Origin: Bacteroides eggerthii
GTDB taxonomy: Bacteria; Bacteroidota; Bacteroidia; Bacteroidales; Bacteroidaceae
Assembly (NCBI RefSeq): GCF_025146565.1
Contig: NZ_CP102258.1
Span: 1,706,001 to 1,770,000, forward strand
Direction of reading: 5' to 3'
DNA length: 64,000 bases
Below, piece by piece: positions 35,854-43,620 of the stretch. Position 1 is the first letter of the stretch, and each line of letters begins with the position of its first letter. Under the pieces are notes generated by a model. It was not told the DNA's origin. It made no database searches and was given only the letters and a program-made list of their open reading frames with translations. Both the position numbers and the translations under genes were made by a program.

Positions 35854-36231
35854 TCAGACAGTGACAACAGTTACATATAAATTCTGTCGCTCCTGTTCAC
35901 AGAATTTATCATACTTGGCTTTGTCCGTACCGCTTTCGATAGCCCTGTCGATGACACCGCCCAGTTCATCGAAACAAACCTCGTTGTTCACACATTCCAC
36001 GTCCATTCCCTTCACAAGATAAACCTCGTAATAGTCCGAACCATTGAGCACGACGATGACATATCCCGCGTGCAGTCGTCCGTTTACCTTGATTCGGAGT
36101 GCCGGCAAATCCCTGTATAGAGTGGCGGCAAATTCTTCGATACTCCATGACATGAGGACGGTCATGGGGGTTAACGCTACTAACTGTTCCTTAATGATCT
36201 GTGCAACCTGCATTACATATTCTTTTTCCAT
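35854..36231 (-). CDS. Small acidic protein, last gene of the 37-kb operon
   Basis: A 125-residue protein of no known family: helix-rich N-terminus (MQVAQIIKEQLVAL), then a beta-rich middle (GYVIVVLNGSDYYEVYLV) and a charged C-terminus. No signal or membrane segment. It is the last of four same-strand genes downstream of hairpin leader copy A (37062-37250) and is followed by a weak hairpin (GCCGT/ACGGC) at about 35800-35830. Such small acidic proteins in leading regions are sometimes DNA mimics or anti-defence factors; nothing specific shows that here. Confidence 0.6.
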   Translation of the reverse strand: MEKEYVMQVAQIIKEQLVALTPMTVLMSWSIEEFAATLYRDLPALRIKVNGRLHAGYVIVVLNGSDYYEVYLVKGMDVECVNNEVCFDELGGVIDRAIESGTDKAKYDKFCEQERQNLYVTVVTV

Positions 36232-36271
36232 AACTCTAAGTTTGTAAGTTTATAAATTATTATTCCATGAT

Positions 36272-36544
36272 TCACTCGAACCAGTCCGGGTTATCCTTTT
36301 TGAGTTCGGCTACCAGCTCGTTTTCGGGCAGTTGAAGGGTTCTCTCATCGGTAAAGAAGAAAACTTCGTCATAAATGCTTTCGGCTTCTTTACTGGCGAA
36401 ACCTTCGTTTTCGTCATTGAAACTACCGGGCTGCAGAGCATCCAGCAGGGTGGTCGGGGCAATCAGCAGTTCTTCGCCATCGTTGGCTTCCACAATACGG
36501 CATACATAGCTCTTGCCGCCAAATTGAATTTCATTTGTTTTCAT
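36272..36544 (-). CDS. Small acidic unknown protein
   Basis: A 90-residue, strongly acidic protein (many Glu/Asp: GSFNDENEGFASKEAESIYDEVF and ELKKDNPDWFE) of no recognised family. No signal peptide. It is the third gene after leader copy A, 10 bp from its upstream neighbour, so probably co-transcribed. Ribosome-binding site region on the minus strand is AGGAGGATAAT, one of the better ones here. Confidence 0.6.
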   Translation of the reverse strand: MKTNEIQFGGKSYVCRIVEANDGEELLIAPTTLLDALQPGSFNDENEGFASKEAESIYDEVFFFTDERTLQLPENELVAELKKDNPDWFE

Positions 36545-36554
36545 ATTATCCTCC

Positions 36555-36827
36555 TTATTTTAATGGTATATTACGTCCGTGTTCATTGAGGTACTCCATG
36601 ATGCGCTTCGCTTCCTCGTGCGAGGCTTGGTTTCGTTCGTCATAGTGCCGCGTTTCGTCCGCCATGACCTTGATACACGCCTTAATCAGGCGATACAGGC
36701 TTTGCTGAAGCGTGGGGTGCATGTCGGGGATTGCCGCTGCGAACCGTTCGGGGTTGAAACTGAAACTGTTTACCGCCATTTCCCAGTCTTTGGCGAGGCG
36801 GTATTCTTTGCTTTCTTTAATGTCCAT
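36555..36827 (-). CDS. Small helical unknown protein
   Basis: A 90-residue, mostly helical protein (MDIKESKEYRLAKDWEMAV...HEEAKRIMEYLNEHG) of no known family. I use the ATG at 36827 rather than 36857 because the latter lies within the upstream gene. It overlaps nothing but starts inside the tail of the 65-residue gene's end region, 12 bp before that gene's stop. Same operon as its neighbours under leader copy A. Confidence 0.55.
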   Translation of the reverse strand: MDIKESKEYRLAKDWEMAVNSFSFNPERFAAAIPDMHPTLQQSLYRLIKACIKVMADETRHYDERNQASHEEAKRIMEYLNEHGRNIPLK

Positions 36828-36838
36828 ATTCTTGAATT

Positions 36839-37036
36839 TTAATAGTTCTCGTTGCATATTTTGTCAAGTTCCCTAATTATGGGTGTCACCTCTTTGCCTG
36901 TAAGCCTTTCTATGTCATACAGCAAATGCTCCAAGCGGTCATACGCCTTTTCTCCCGCTTTTGTAAATTCTCCGGTGCTGTCGAATGCGTTACCTTCACA
37001 CCCCAGTTCTTGCAATAATTCTTCTAATGTCTTCAT
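36839..37036 (-). CDS. 65-residue unknown protein, first gene after leader A
   Basis: A 65-residue helical protein: MKTLEELLQELGCEGNAF, then GEFTKAGEKAYDRLEHLLYDIERLTGKEV and a short tail. No known family. The ATG at 37036 lies about 25 bp after the conserved leader; the longer frame to 37201 reads through the leader hairpin and is rejected. It overlaps the start region of the next gene, showing tight operon packing. Confidence 0.55.
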   Translation of the reverse strand: MKTLEELLQELGCEGNAFDSTGEFTKAGEKAYDRLEHLLYDIERLTGKEVTPIIRELDKICNENY

Positions 37037-37061
37037 TTGTTGAATTTTTAATGATTGTTTT

Positions 37062-37250
37062 TCTTTCCCTCTGCTCGGCTTCCTTGTTACCGGAGCCGCT
37101 TCGGGTTTTATGGTGCTTTCCGGGGCTGGCGAAAAAGCCCTTTCCGACGTTTTTTCTTGCCAATTACGCTTCGTAGAAGGAAGAATTTGCAAGAAATGCA
37201 ATTCAAAACGACGGAATCAGGCGCGACAGCCCATATTTGCACCGATAAAA
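37062..37250 (-). repeat. Hairpin leader element, copy A
   Basis: First of five full copies of a ~190-bp intergenic element. Core hairpin 37144-37214: on the minus strand CCGTCGTTTT pairs with AAAACGTCGG, TTTCTTGC with GGCAAGAAA, and CTTC-TAC-GAAG forms the tip. A second hairpin (CGGCTCC/GGAAGCCG) and a purine-rich tract follow before the start at 37036. This copy has diverged most but kept its pairing by changing both strands. Confidence 0.7.
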
Positions 37251-37371
37251 ACCGATGCGGTGACGGACAGGAAAGCCAGACGGAAGAGAATACGGAGACC
37301 TGAAAGTGGTAGAAAAGGACGGCTGGAAACTAAAAAAGAAAATTATATATCTATATATGGATAATTGTTGC

Positions 37372-37379
37372 TATATTTG
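37372..37379 (+). promoter_or_regulatory. -7 box for hipBA
   Basis: TATATTTG matches the Bacteroidales -7 box, 26 bp before the HTH gene start at 37406. Around it lie several ATAT palindromes (for example TATATATCTATATA at about 37344), which are plausible HipB operator sites for autoregulation. Confidence 0.45.
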
Positions 37380-37405
37380 CATATAAATAGTGATATATTG
37401 ATATT

Positions 37406-37720
37406 ATGGGAGCAACGAACTATACCACAAACAGCGATATGCTGACGCTTCTGGCGTTGCGTGTCAAGGAGTACCGTCTGGCAGCTCGCATGAGCCAGAA
37501 GGAGCTGGCCGAACAGTCGGGCGTGAGCCAGACGACAATCAGCCATTTTGAACAAGGGGTCAGCCGTAACCTAACCTTGGCCAATTTCATCTCCCTGCTG
37601 CGTGCGCTCGGTCAGGAACAGCGGCTCGCGGAAATCCTGCCGGAACTGCCCATGCCGCCGATGGCACTTCGGGAAATTGAGAAACTGATACCTAAACGAG
37701 TTAGGAGGGGCAAGAAATGA
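37406..37720 (+). CDS. hipB: HipB-like antitoxin, HTH XRE family
   Basis: A 104-residue protein with an XRE/Cro-type HTH (about 14-70): LRVKEYRLAARMSQKELAEQ, SGVSQTTISHFEQG, and NLTLANFISLLRALGQEQRL. It overlaps the downstream HipA gene by 4 bp (ATGA), the usual antitoxin-toxin arrangement. It should bind its own promoter and neutralise HipA. The basic tail (IPKRVRRGKK) may contact DNA. Confidence 0.85.
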   Translation: MGATNYTTNSDMLTLLALRVKEYRLAARMSQKELAEQSGVSQTTISHFEQGVSRNLTLANFISLLRALGQEQRLAEILPELPMPPMALREIEKLIPKRVRRGKK

Positions 37721-39015
37721 TAGAAAGTCTCGATGTAATCCTATGGGATAAAAAGGTCGGCACGCTTGTCGCCAACCGGGAAGGACACCGCAGCAAAGCC
37801 TGTTTCTACTTCGACAGCGATTATGTCCGCAACGGCTATGATATCGCCCCGCTCCGTGCGCCGGTAAAAGGGGTTGCCGCACAGCGCGGCCTGCCGGTCT
37901 ATCCCGATGAAGAGCGGCTTTTCGGCGGCCTGCCGTCGTTCATAGCCGATTCACTGCCCGACCATTGGGGAAACACCGTGTTCAACGAATGGGCCAAAGT
38001 GCATCATATCCGTATGAGGGACTTGTCCGCCCTCGACCGTCTCGCCTATATCGGACGGCGTGGCATGGGGGCATTGGAGTTCGTCCCGCCCACTGCCGAG
38101 GAACTGGAGACACCGTTCAAGGTCGAGATCGCCGATCTCTACCAACTGGCCCGGCAGGCTTTCGAGGAAGCCGGACGGTTCAACGTCCCGGTATCGGGCA
38201 ACCTGATGGTCGAAAGCCTGTTCAAGGTGGGTACGTCCGCAGGAGGGCGACGGCCCAAGGCAGTGGTCAACGTCAATTTCGAGGAGGGACAATGTTACTC
38301 CGGACAGGTGGCGACCCCTTATCCGGGCTACACGCCGATGATCGTCAAGTTCGACGAACACCAGAAGATGCCGACGACACGGATAGAATACAGCTATTAC
38401 CTGATGGCTGTGGATGCCGAGCTTCAGATGATGCCGAGCCGCCTGCTTGAAGGCGAGCAGACAGCGCACTTCCTGACCGAGCGTTTCGACCGCCAGAACG
38501 GCAAGAAGGTGCATATCCAGACATTGGCTGCCATGAACCCCTCGGCGGATTCTTACGAAGCACTGTTCGAGGCAGCTTGCCGTATCGGCGTGCCGCCGGG
38601 GGAACTCCGGCAACTGTTCCGCTCGATGGTGCTGAACGTTCTGGGCGGGAACGTCGATGACCATAACAAGAATTTCAGCTTCCTGATGGACGACGACGGG
38701 CATTGGCACGTTGCTCCGACCTATGACTACACGTTCTCGGTCGATCCGGACGCACCGTATTACGTCAACCGCCACAGCATGACAATCAACAACAAGACGG
38801 AGGGCATTACTGCGGAGGATTTGCTGGAAGTAGCCCGCCGGTATGGTATAAAGGCCGCAGAGCCGTTCATAGAAAAGGCCATAGGTATCGTCTCGCATTA
38901 CCCGGAATACGGCCGGGAGGCCGGTGTCGGAGAGGAATGGATAGGAACGATAGAAAAGGAAATCGCCGCACGAATAGAGTGCGTGAGCGACAACCGGGCA
39001 GACCGATTAAAATAG
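37717..39015 (+). CDS. hipA: HipA-like kinase toxin
   Basis: A 432-residue HipA-type Ser/Thr kinase. N-terminal HipA subdomain at about 5-110 (VGTLVANREG..., FGGLPSFIADSLPDHWGN). Kinase core: GTSAGGRRPKAVV (P-loop-like), MIVKFDE, YSYYLMAVDAEL, FLTERFDR, the catalytic loop GNVDDHNKNFSFL (D..N type) and the DFG-like APTYDYTFS. Full length. HipA proteins phosphorylate a tRNA synthetase and slow growth. With HipB it may stabilise the element in its host. Confidence 0.9.
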   Translation: MIESLDVILWDKKVGTLVANREGHRSKACFYFDSDYVRNGYDIAPLRAPVKGVAAQRGLPVYPDEERLFGGLPSFIADSLPDHWGNTVFNEWAKVHHIRMRDLSALDRLAYIGRRGMGALEFVPPTAEELETPFKVEIADLYQLARQAFEEAGRFNVPVSGNLMVESLFKVGTSAGGRRPKAVVNVNFEEGQCYSGQVATPYPGYTPMIVKFDEHQKMPTTRIEYSYYLMAVDAELQMMPSRLLEGEQTAHFLTERFDRQNGKKVHIQTLAAMNPSADSYEALFEAACRIGVPPGELRQLFRSMVLNVLGGNVDDHNKNFSFLMDDDGHWHVAPTYDYTFSVDPDAPYYVNRHSMTINNKTEGITAEDLLEVARRYGIKAAEPFIEKAIGIVSHYPEYGREAGVGEEWIGTIEKEIAARIECVSDNRADRLK

Positions 39016-39041
39016 AGCGTGGGATTTCATGTAGGGGAAAT

Positions 39042-39225
39042 GAGGGGGTGTGTCAAAACTAAAATGTCCCCTCCGAAAAGTTATAGATTGTAACTATGAC
39101 ATTTTAAAACGGTCGTATTAAGCTCTGTATTGAGTAATGATACGACCCTTTTTTAGCCTTTGAGGGTACTCAAATTTCAAATTCTAAGTTCATAGCTTCA
39201 AAAATTGAGTTTTGACACACTCTCT
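39042..39225. mobile_element. MITE-like element with 13-bp inverted ends
   Basis: GTGTGTCAAAACT at 39048-39060 and its exact complement AGTTTTGACACAC at 39208-39220 bound a ~170-bp stretch with no gene. Inside, GGTCGTAT and ATACGACC form a stem followed by a T run (39113-39150). The ends look like those of IS1182-type elements, suggesting a non-autonomous derivative. It sits at the 3' side of hipA and could also terminate transcription. Confidence 0.55.
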
Positions 39226-39233
39226 TGTCATTG

Positions 39234-39710
39234 TCATTCCGCCCCTTTCTTGCTTAGGAGGGTCAACTGGTCGGGACGGTCGGGAAACCAATAGGCGTCG
39301 CTGTCAAGATACACACATCTGTCACCGTTCCAAGGCTTCCTGAAAGCTAATACCTCTTGGGGGCCGAATACTACTCCATAATCGTTTGTAAATGCCACTA
39401 TGTCGCCTACAGCCAAATCGTCCTCCGTATCCATGACTTCGGAAAGGCGATTGTAAAACTCCATGCCTTCGGCTTCACGTTCCGCTTTCCAGCGCAAAAA
39501 ATCCTCTTTGTGACTTCTGCCCGTACTTATCGGTGATAATTCCGAAGGCAAAACCTCCGCTTCCGAAGTACCGGACGAAATCAGAATAATGCTGTCGTCT
39601 TCCATGTTTTCCGGTGCAGAAATCACTCGGTAAGCCCCGTCGGACAAACCGTTGTCCGGGTCATGCCAATAAAGCAGATTCCCGGTCTTGATAAAATCGT
39701 ATTTTCCCAT
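39234..39710 (-). CDS. 158-residue unknown protein under leader B
   Basis: A 158-residue acidic protein: MGKYDFIKTGNLLYWHDPDNGLSDGAYRV, then an acidic middle (EAEVLPSELSPIS) and YGVVFGPQEVLAFRKP. Beta-rich, no signal, no known family. Its start is about 35 bp after hairpin leader copy B, and it appears to be a single-gene unit ending next to the MITE-like repeat. Same class of small cytosolic acidic proteins as its neighbours. Confidence 0.6.
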   Translation of the reverse strand: MGKYDFIKTGNLLYWHDPDNGLSDGAYRVISAPENMEDDSIILISSGTSEAEVLPSELSPISTGRSHKEDFLRWKAEREAEGMEFYNRLSEVMDTEDDLAVGDIVAFTNDYGVVFGPQEVLAFRKPWNGDRCVYLDSDAYWFPDRPDQLTLLSKKGAE

Positions 39711-39744
39711 TGTCTTGTGAGTTATTGATTATTTATTTTCCTTT

Positions 39745-39925
39745 TTTCGATTCCTTTCCTTCGGAATCGCTTCGAGGTTTTACAGATGCAATGCACGGTC
39801 GTCGGCACGGCTTCATACGACGGCTCTTCTTGCCAATTACGCTTCACTTGGGAAGGAAGAATTTGCAAGAAGTGCACTTCAAGCCGGCGAATCAAGCGCG
39901 ACGTCCGACTTTCGCATCGGATAAA
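39745..39925 (-). repeat. Hairpin leader element, copy B
   Basis: Core hairpin 39818-39889. On the minus strand CGCCGGCT pairs with AGCCGTCG and CTTCTTGC with GGCAAGAAG; the tip is CTTCCCAAGTGAAG, different in sequence but still able to fold. The second hairpin is CGATTCC/GGAATCG, a covarying version of CGGTTC/GAACCG in copies C-E. It precedes the 158-residue gene. Confidence 0.72.
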
Positions 39926-40171
39926 ACCCGTGCGGTGAGGGCCGGAAAAGTCGGATGGGAAGAACAGGCGGTTCATACCGCTACAAAAGGGAAAGAATGC
40001 AATTATAAGAGGAAATGGGCGGTGGCGGGGTATCCGGGAGGCTGACTATAAAAGGACGAAGGCGGGCGATAAAGACAAAGGAGACAGCGCACTGACTGTA
40101 TTATCGGTACGCTATCTTGTACATTCAATTTTCGGAACCCGATGCTTTTCTATTCGTGGAACAATCCTTTT

Positions 40172-40687
40172 TCAAAAACATTCTTCTCCGAATAGCTCGA
40201 TGTTCGCTTTTTGGAAAATTTGCGGGTTATGCTGATAAAGAAGCGGCAGGTTCAACATAGCCATAGGGTATTCCACGAAGCCGCTCCTGCGCTTATACTC
40301 GGAATCGGTCGCCAGTCCGTTTTTCACCAAGAACTCCATTGCTTCGGGGTAATGATTGACGTCGATAAATGTACGGTCCGGCAGACCGAGTGCGTCCATT
40401 TCCTCCAAATTAACGGAAAGCACGATATATTCGTCTTCATCTTCCACCATTACCAAGGTGAGAGCCAACCAACCATTGCGGTAAAACTCTGGTACGAGGT
40501 AATACTGTTCGCCTCTGAACTCGTATTCTTTCTGCCTGAAAGAGCTGTCCGGCTCTACGATTTCAAATTCATCTTCACCTGCGGCAAAAGCAATCATAGG
40601 GTTACTGGCATCTACATACGCTTCACCTGCTTTGTAGCACAAATACTCTCTGTTTTCGGAACGCACGATAGCAAATTGAATTTCCAT
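40172..40687 (-). CDS. DUF4313-like protein
   Basis: A 171-residue protein with MEIQFAIVRSENREYLCYKAGEAYVDASNPMI at the start and later FRGEQYYLVPEFYRNGWLALTLV, EYIVLSVNLEEMDALG, TFIDVNHYPEAMEFLVKNGLA and YPMAMLNLPLLYQHNP. I recall this pattern as DUF4313, common in Bacteroidetes conjugative elements with no known function. Cytosolic. It follows a partial copy of the hairpin leader (40720-40770). Confidence 0.65.
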   Translation of the reverse strand: MEIQFAIVRSENREYLCYKAGEAYVDASNPMIAFAAGEDEFEIVEPDSSFRQKEYEFRGEQYYLVPEFYRNGWLALTLVMVEDEDEYIVLSVNLEEMDALGLPDRTFIDVNHYPEAMEFLVKNGLATDSEYKRRSGFVEYPMAMLNLPLLYQHNPQIFQKANIELFGEECF

Positions 40688-40719
40688 AAAATTTTAACAT
40701 TAATCAGTTGAACAATCTG

Positions 40720-40770
40720 TTTATTTTTTCCCTCCTTTCGGAAGCCTTCAGGCTTCTCCCGTCGGGATTT
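40720..40770 (-). repeat. Partial hairpin leader element, copy F
   Basis: Only the gene-proximal part of the leader is kept: the pyrimidine-rich tract (TTATTTTTTCCCTCCTTTCGG on the plus strand, split at 20) and a second hairpin, here GAAGCCT/AGGCTTC (40741-40756). The core hairpin is absent. It lies 33 bp upstream of the DUF4313-like gene, the same spacing as the full copies. Confidence 0.5.
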
Positions 40771-40924
40771 GATTTTTACGTGCATCAAAGATTGCCTTTC
40801 AGGGAGAAACAGGCAAGGAATTTGGGCAGAATTTTATAGTTGCGGTATTGAGCGTCCGCGAAATATGGACGATTGAAAATCGGGAAAGCTGCTGAAAAAT
40901 TGTGTTCAAATAGCGTAGCGGTAC

Positions 40925-41060
40925 TTGAATGTTCCTCCAAGGCAATACCTTTGCACCGGAAAAAGCATGTCCCGACGGGCAGAGCCGTCGGCGAAGGGAT
41001 TTCCATACAAAAGGAAAACGAAGGGGTAAAAAGGGAGATCTGCCGGCGGCAGTGCTAAAA
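40925..41060 (+). ncRNA. Orphan promoter with hairpin: possible small RNA
   Basis: TTG (40925-40927) and TACCTTTG (40946-40953) are 18 bp apart, a near-perfect promoter on the plus strand. Downstream is a strong hairpin CCGACGG-GCAGAG-CCGTCGG (about 40973-40993) and no gene; the only start codon gives a 20-residue basic peptide without a ribosome-binding site. The transcript would run toward and be antisense to the end of the minus-strand parAB operon. Confidence 0.4.
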
Positions 41061-41090
41061 AAGACAGCCACTCCTGCGGCTATCTCCCTG
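41056..41090 (-). terminator. Terminator of the ParB operon
   Basis: On the minus strand AGATAGCC and GGCTGTCT pair around an 8-base loop and are followed by TTTTTT. It is immediately downstream of the 55-residue Cys protein gene. Confidence 0.65.
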
Positions 41091-41100
41091 TAGCGTTGCG

Positions 41101-41268
41101 CTATTTTTTTCCGGCCTTGCTATCCGGCTTGTCTTTCCGTTTCTTCGGAGAAAACAATCCGTTGAAACAAACCGTCGTGGCAAAGGTACGTGCCTGTGTC
41201 GCATTGCACAATCCTGCTCCGGGCATTGTTGCACCGTTGTAATGTTTGCAGTCCTTACATTTCATCAT
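41101..41268 (-). CDS. 55-residue four-cysteine protein
   Basis: A short gene: MMKCKDCKHYNGATMPGAGL, then CNATQARTFATTVCFNGLF and a very basic Lys-rich tail ending KAGKK. The cysteine pattern C-x2-C-x13-C-x12-C suggests a single zinc site. A good ribosome-binding sequence (AAGAGGT) precedes the ATGATG start. It is the last gene of the ParB operon, just before the terminator. Function unknown; a small nucleic-acid-binding protein is a reasonable guess. Confidence 0.6.
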   Translation of the reverse strand: MMKCKDCKHYNGATMPGAGLCNATQARTFATTVCFNGLFSPKKRKDKPDSKAGKK

Positions 41269-41324
41269 TACCTCTTTTTAGAAACCAGCAGGGCGGATTT
41301 CTCCGTCCTGCTATTGAATTATGG

Positions 41325-41678
41325 TCAAGCAGCAACCTCTTCGGTTTGCGTATGTTCTTCGGTTTGCGTATGTTCTTCGGGTTGTACCTCTGCCGTGGGT
41401 TGTGTATTTTCCGCCTCGGCGGTTTCTTCGGGCTTTGTCTGCCGTTCCTTTGCCAACAAGGCGGCTTTGCGTTCCTCGATACGTTTATGGCGTTTCTCAT
41501 ACACCTCATTATATCCACTTTCAATTTCGGCGAGCGTGTCGGGCATGTGCTTACGGGCAAAATCGAGCAAGAGGGTGGCAGTAGCGTTATTGCCGTATGC
41601 GCCTTTGAAGTTGTCTATCAAGAAATCCCTGCGGATAACGGCTTTCTGCTTGGCCGTTAGGTTGGCGATGATGTTCAT
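41325..41678 (-). CDS. 117-residue protein with Glu/Thr repeat tail
   Basis: A protein with a helical first half (MNIIANLTAKQKAVIRRDFL, ALLLAKERQ region) and an acidic, low-complexity tail containing the perfect repeat EEHTQT-EEHTQT encoded by an 18-bp tandem duplication. It overlaps parB by 4 bp (ATGA), so translation is coupled. In related elements a PcfK-like small protein often sits by ParB; I cannot confirm that identity. No signal peptide. Confidence 0.6.
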   Translation of the reverse strand: MNIIANLTAKQKAVIRRDFLIDNFKGAYGNNATATLLLDFARKHMPDTLAEIESGYNEVYEKRHKRIEERKAALLAKERQTKPEETAEAENTQPTAEVQPEEHTQTEEHTQTEEVAA

Positions 41679-43096
41679 CTTTTCTTCGTCCTCAAGGTGT
41701 TGGTGGCTTTTTTCTCCCCGATACCGAATACCCCGAAGTGTTCCCTGCGGAGAGACGACAGCAGGAAGAAATATATCATCTTTTCCTCGTCCTGCGTGAA
41801 TTTGCTTTCGGACATATCGACGTCCAAAATCTGTTTCTTAGCGTCTGCAACGGTTTTCTCGACGGCTATTTCCTTGTTACGTTTGTCCTGCTTCTCCAGT
41901 TTTTCCACCGGGGAGAGTTGTTTTTCGGTAGCCATGTCCGCATTGGCGGCAGCACTTGCCATATAACACAGCGTAATTTCTTTCTGTCCGATACTAATAT
42001 AAAACGTGAGTTCGCCCGTGTCAATTCGTTCATGGATTGACTTGCATTTTTCCATATAGTTGCTGAAATCCTGCTCGTACTCCTTGTATGCCTCCTCGTA
42101 TTCCTCGATAGTGTCGTATTCTTCCTTTTCGGGAGCTACCGGCGTTTCGGGGTATGGCGTGGCATAGGTATTTAGGTGCTCGACCTCGTACCCCATAGCG
42201 GTAAGGCGTTCCACCGCAATCATGTTGTTGTTGAAATCTTGGTAGCATAGCGATACGGAGGGGTATTGTTCCACGAACTGCACGGCTTTCTCCACGAGAT
42301 AGGAAGCGTTCATTTCGGCCAGACAACTCCGGTTGGCGCAATTTCCGCAACCACCCTCGCAGAACAACATCATGTTGTTGGTATTGTGGGGGCATGAGGC
42401 GCACAAGGTCTTGTCGAATGCGTAACGGCTAAGGTCTGTCGTGAAATCCCGTTCGATAAACTTTGCCACCTCGGCGGCTTTCAGTCCTCGCCAACAGTCG
42501 TACAACATGCTGTCGCTGTCTTTCAAATGTTTGTAGTACACCTCTTTTTGAATATCCGTACCGTATCGGCAAATCTCACTCGCCACGCTGATTGTAATTT
42601 CGTCCTTTTCCAAAAGTTCGGCTATTTCGGGTATCAGTGAGACGAATTTCAGACGGGTACGGATATAGTTCTCGTTCTTGCCGAACTGCTCGGCCAATGA
42701 CTGCACATCATAGCGACCGCTCTCCATAAGTTTTTGGTAGGCGTTGGCTTCCTCTATGGGGGTAACGTCCTTGCGCTGCAGATTCTCCGTCACGGCCATT
42801 TCGGCGGCGGTCTCGTCCGAAACATGCAAGATGACGGCTGAAATCTCGGTCAGTTCTACCATAAGGGCGGCACGATACCTGCGCTCTCCGAAAACAATCT
42901 CGAAGCGGTCGGTGTCCGCAATGGGGCGCACGCCGATAGGTTGCAACACTCCCTGCTGACGAATACTCTCGGCCAGTTCGGCAAGGCTCACCTCGTCAAA
43001 GTGCTTGCGTGGGTTATAACTGCTCGGCTGAATATTCATCAATGCAACCGATACGATGTTGTTCTCTACTACTGATTGAATGTTTGCTGTTTCCAT
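41675..43096 (-). CDS. parB: ParB/RepB/Spo0J family protein
   Basis: A 473-residue protein. The ParB N-terminal domain is clear: SSYNPRKHFDEVSLAELAESIRQQGVLQPI (box I), FEIVFGERRYRAA (box II, G-E-R-R), then an HTH (SLAEQFGKNENYIRTRLKFVSLIPEIAELLE). A cysteine cluster CASCPHNTNNMMLFCEGGCGNC at about 235-256 is unlike chromosomal ParB and could bind zinc. The C-terminus is long and charged. Such ParB-like proteins in ICE leading regions may act in partition, regulation or as nucleases. It is separated from parA by two genes. Confidence 0.85.
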   Translation of the reverse strand: METANIQSVVENNIVSVALMNIQPSSYNPRKHFDEVSLAELAESIRQQGVLQPIGVRPIADTDRFEIVFGERRYRAALMVELTEISAVILHVSDETAAEMAVTENLQRKDVTPIEEANAYQKLMESGRYDVQSLAEQFGKNENYIRTRLKFVSLIPEIAELLEKDEITISVASEICRYGTDIQKEVYYKHLKDSDSMLYDCWRGLKAAEVAKFIERDFTTDLSRYAFDKTLCASCPHNTNNMMLFCEGGCGNCANRSCLAEMNASYLVEKAVQFVEQYPSVSLCYQDFNNNMIAVERLTAMGYEVEHLNTYATPYPETPVAPEKEEYDTIEEYEEAYKEYEQDFSNYMEKCKSIHERIDTGELTFYISIGQKEITLCYMASAAANADMATEKQLSPVEKLEKQDKRNKEIAVEKTVADAKKQILDVDMSESKFTQDEEKMIYFFLLSSLRREHFGVFGIGEKKATNTLRTKKR

Positions 43097-43149
43097 AATT
43101 CATAAATTTCAATTTGTTATTACATTAGATTGTTTGATTACTATTGTCT

Positions 43150-43401
43150 TTATTGTGCGGTGTCAAACTCGTACTCCTGCGGATTGTCGTACCCGTCGAA
43201 CACTACCCGAAAAGTGTCAAAGTCCTTTCTGCCCGCCAGTCTGACGGTATCTCTTTTCCCGATGAAATAGGGTTCATTCATTGTCCGAAACGGTGCGCCG
43301 AGCGTTATCCTATCCACCAACGTACAAACTTTGTCGGGTTGTTCGGGCATGATATAACCCAGTGCGTACTCGTTATAAACTACCAATTTGATTTTATCCA
43401 T
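43150..43401 (-). CDS. 83-residue unknown protein under leader C
   Basis: A small beta-rich acidic protein: MDKIKLVVYNEYALGYIMPE, VCTLVDRITLGAPF, RVVFDGYDNPQEYEFDTAQ. No known family. The ATG at 43401 is about 30 bp downstream of hairpin leader copy C; the longer frame runs through the leader and is rejected. It precedes parB by 53 bp and is probably its operon partner. Confidence 0.6.
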   Translation of the reverse strand: MDKIKLVVYNEYALGYIMPEQPDKVCTLVDRITLGAPFRTMNEPYFIGKRDTVRLAGRKDFDTFRVVFDGYDNPQEYEFDTAQ

Positions 43402-43429
43402 ATCGCTGTCAATTTTACGTTGTTTTTTC

Positions 43430-43620
43430 TTTCCCTCCTTTCGGTTCCTTTCTCTGCCTGAACCGCTTTGAGGTTTTACGGATGCGGTACACGGCTGTCG
43501 GTACAGCTTCATACGACGGCTTTTCCTGCCAATTACTCTTTCGTAGAAAGGAAGAATTTGCAGGAAATGCACTTCAAGCCGCCGTATCAAGCGCGACAGC
43601 GGACCTTTGCATCTGATAAA
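43430..43620 (-). repeat. Hairpin leader element, copy C
   Basis: Core hairpin 43514-43584. On the minus strand CGGCGGCTT pairs with AAGCCGTCG, TTTCCTGC with GGCAGGAAA, and the tip is CTTTC-TAC-GAAAG, one base pair longer than in copies A and D. Both the CC/GG change and the tip lengthening are compensated. The second hairpin is CGGTTC/GAACCG. The tip change shifts any reading frame through the element. Confidence 0.78.

Noticed and set aside
36839..37201. Long frames running through the leader hairpins (for example MHFLQILPSTKRNWQEK...) as a conserved leader peptide
   Set aside because: Frames are open in copies A, B and D but shifted in C and E by the tip length change, while base pairing is kept; structure, not protein, is conserved.
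41190..41799. Plus-strand frames opposite parB and the 117-residue gene
   Set aside because: Shadows of the minus-strand genes; no ribosome sites or domain similarity.
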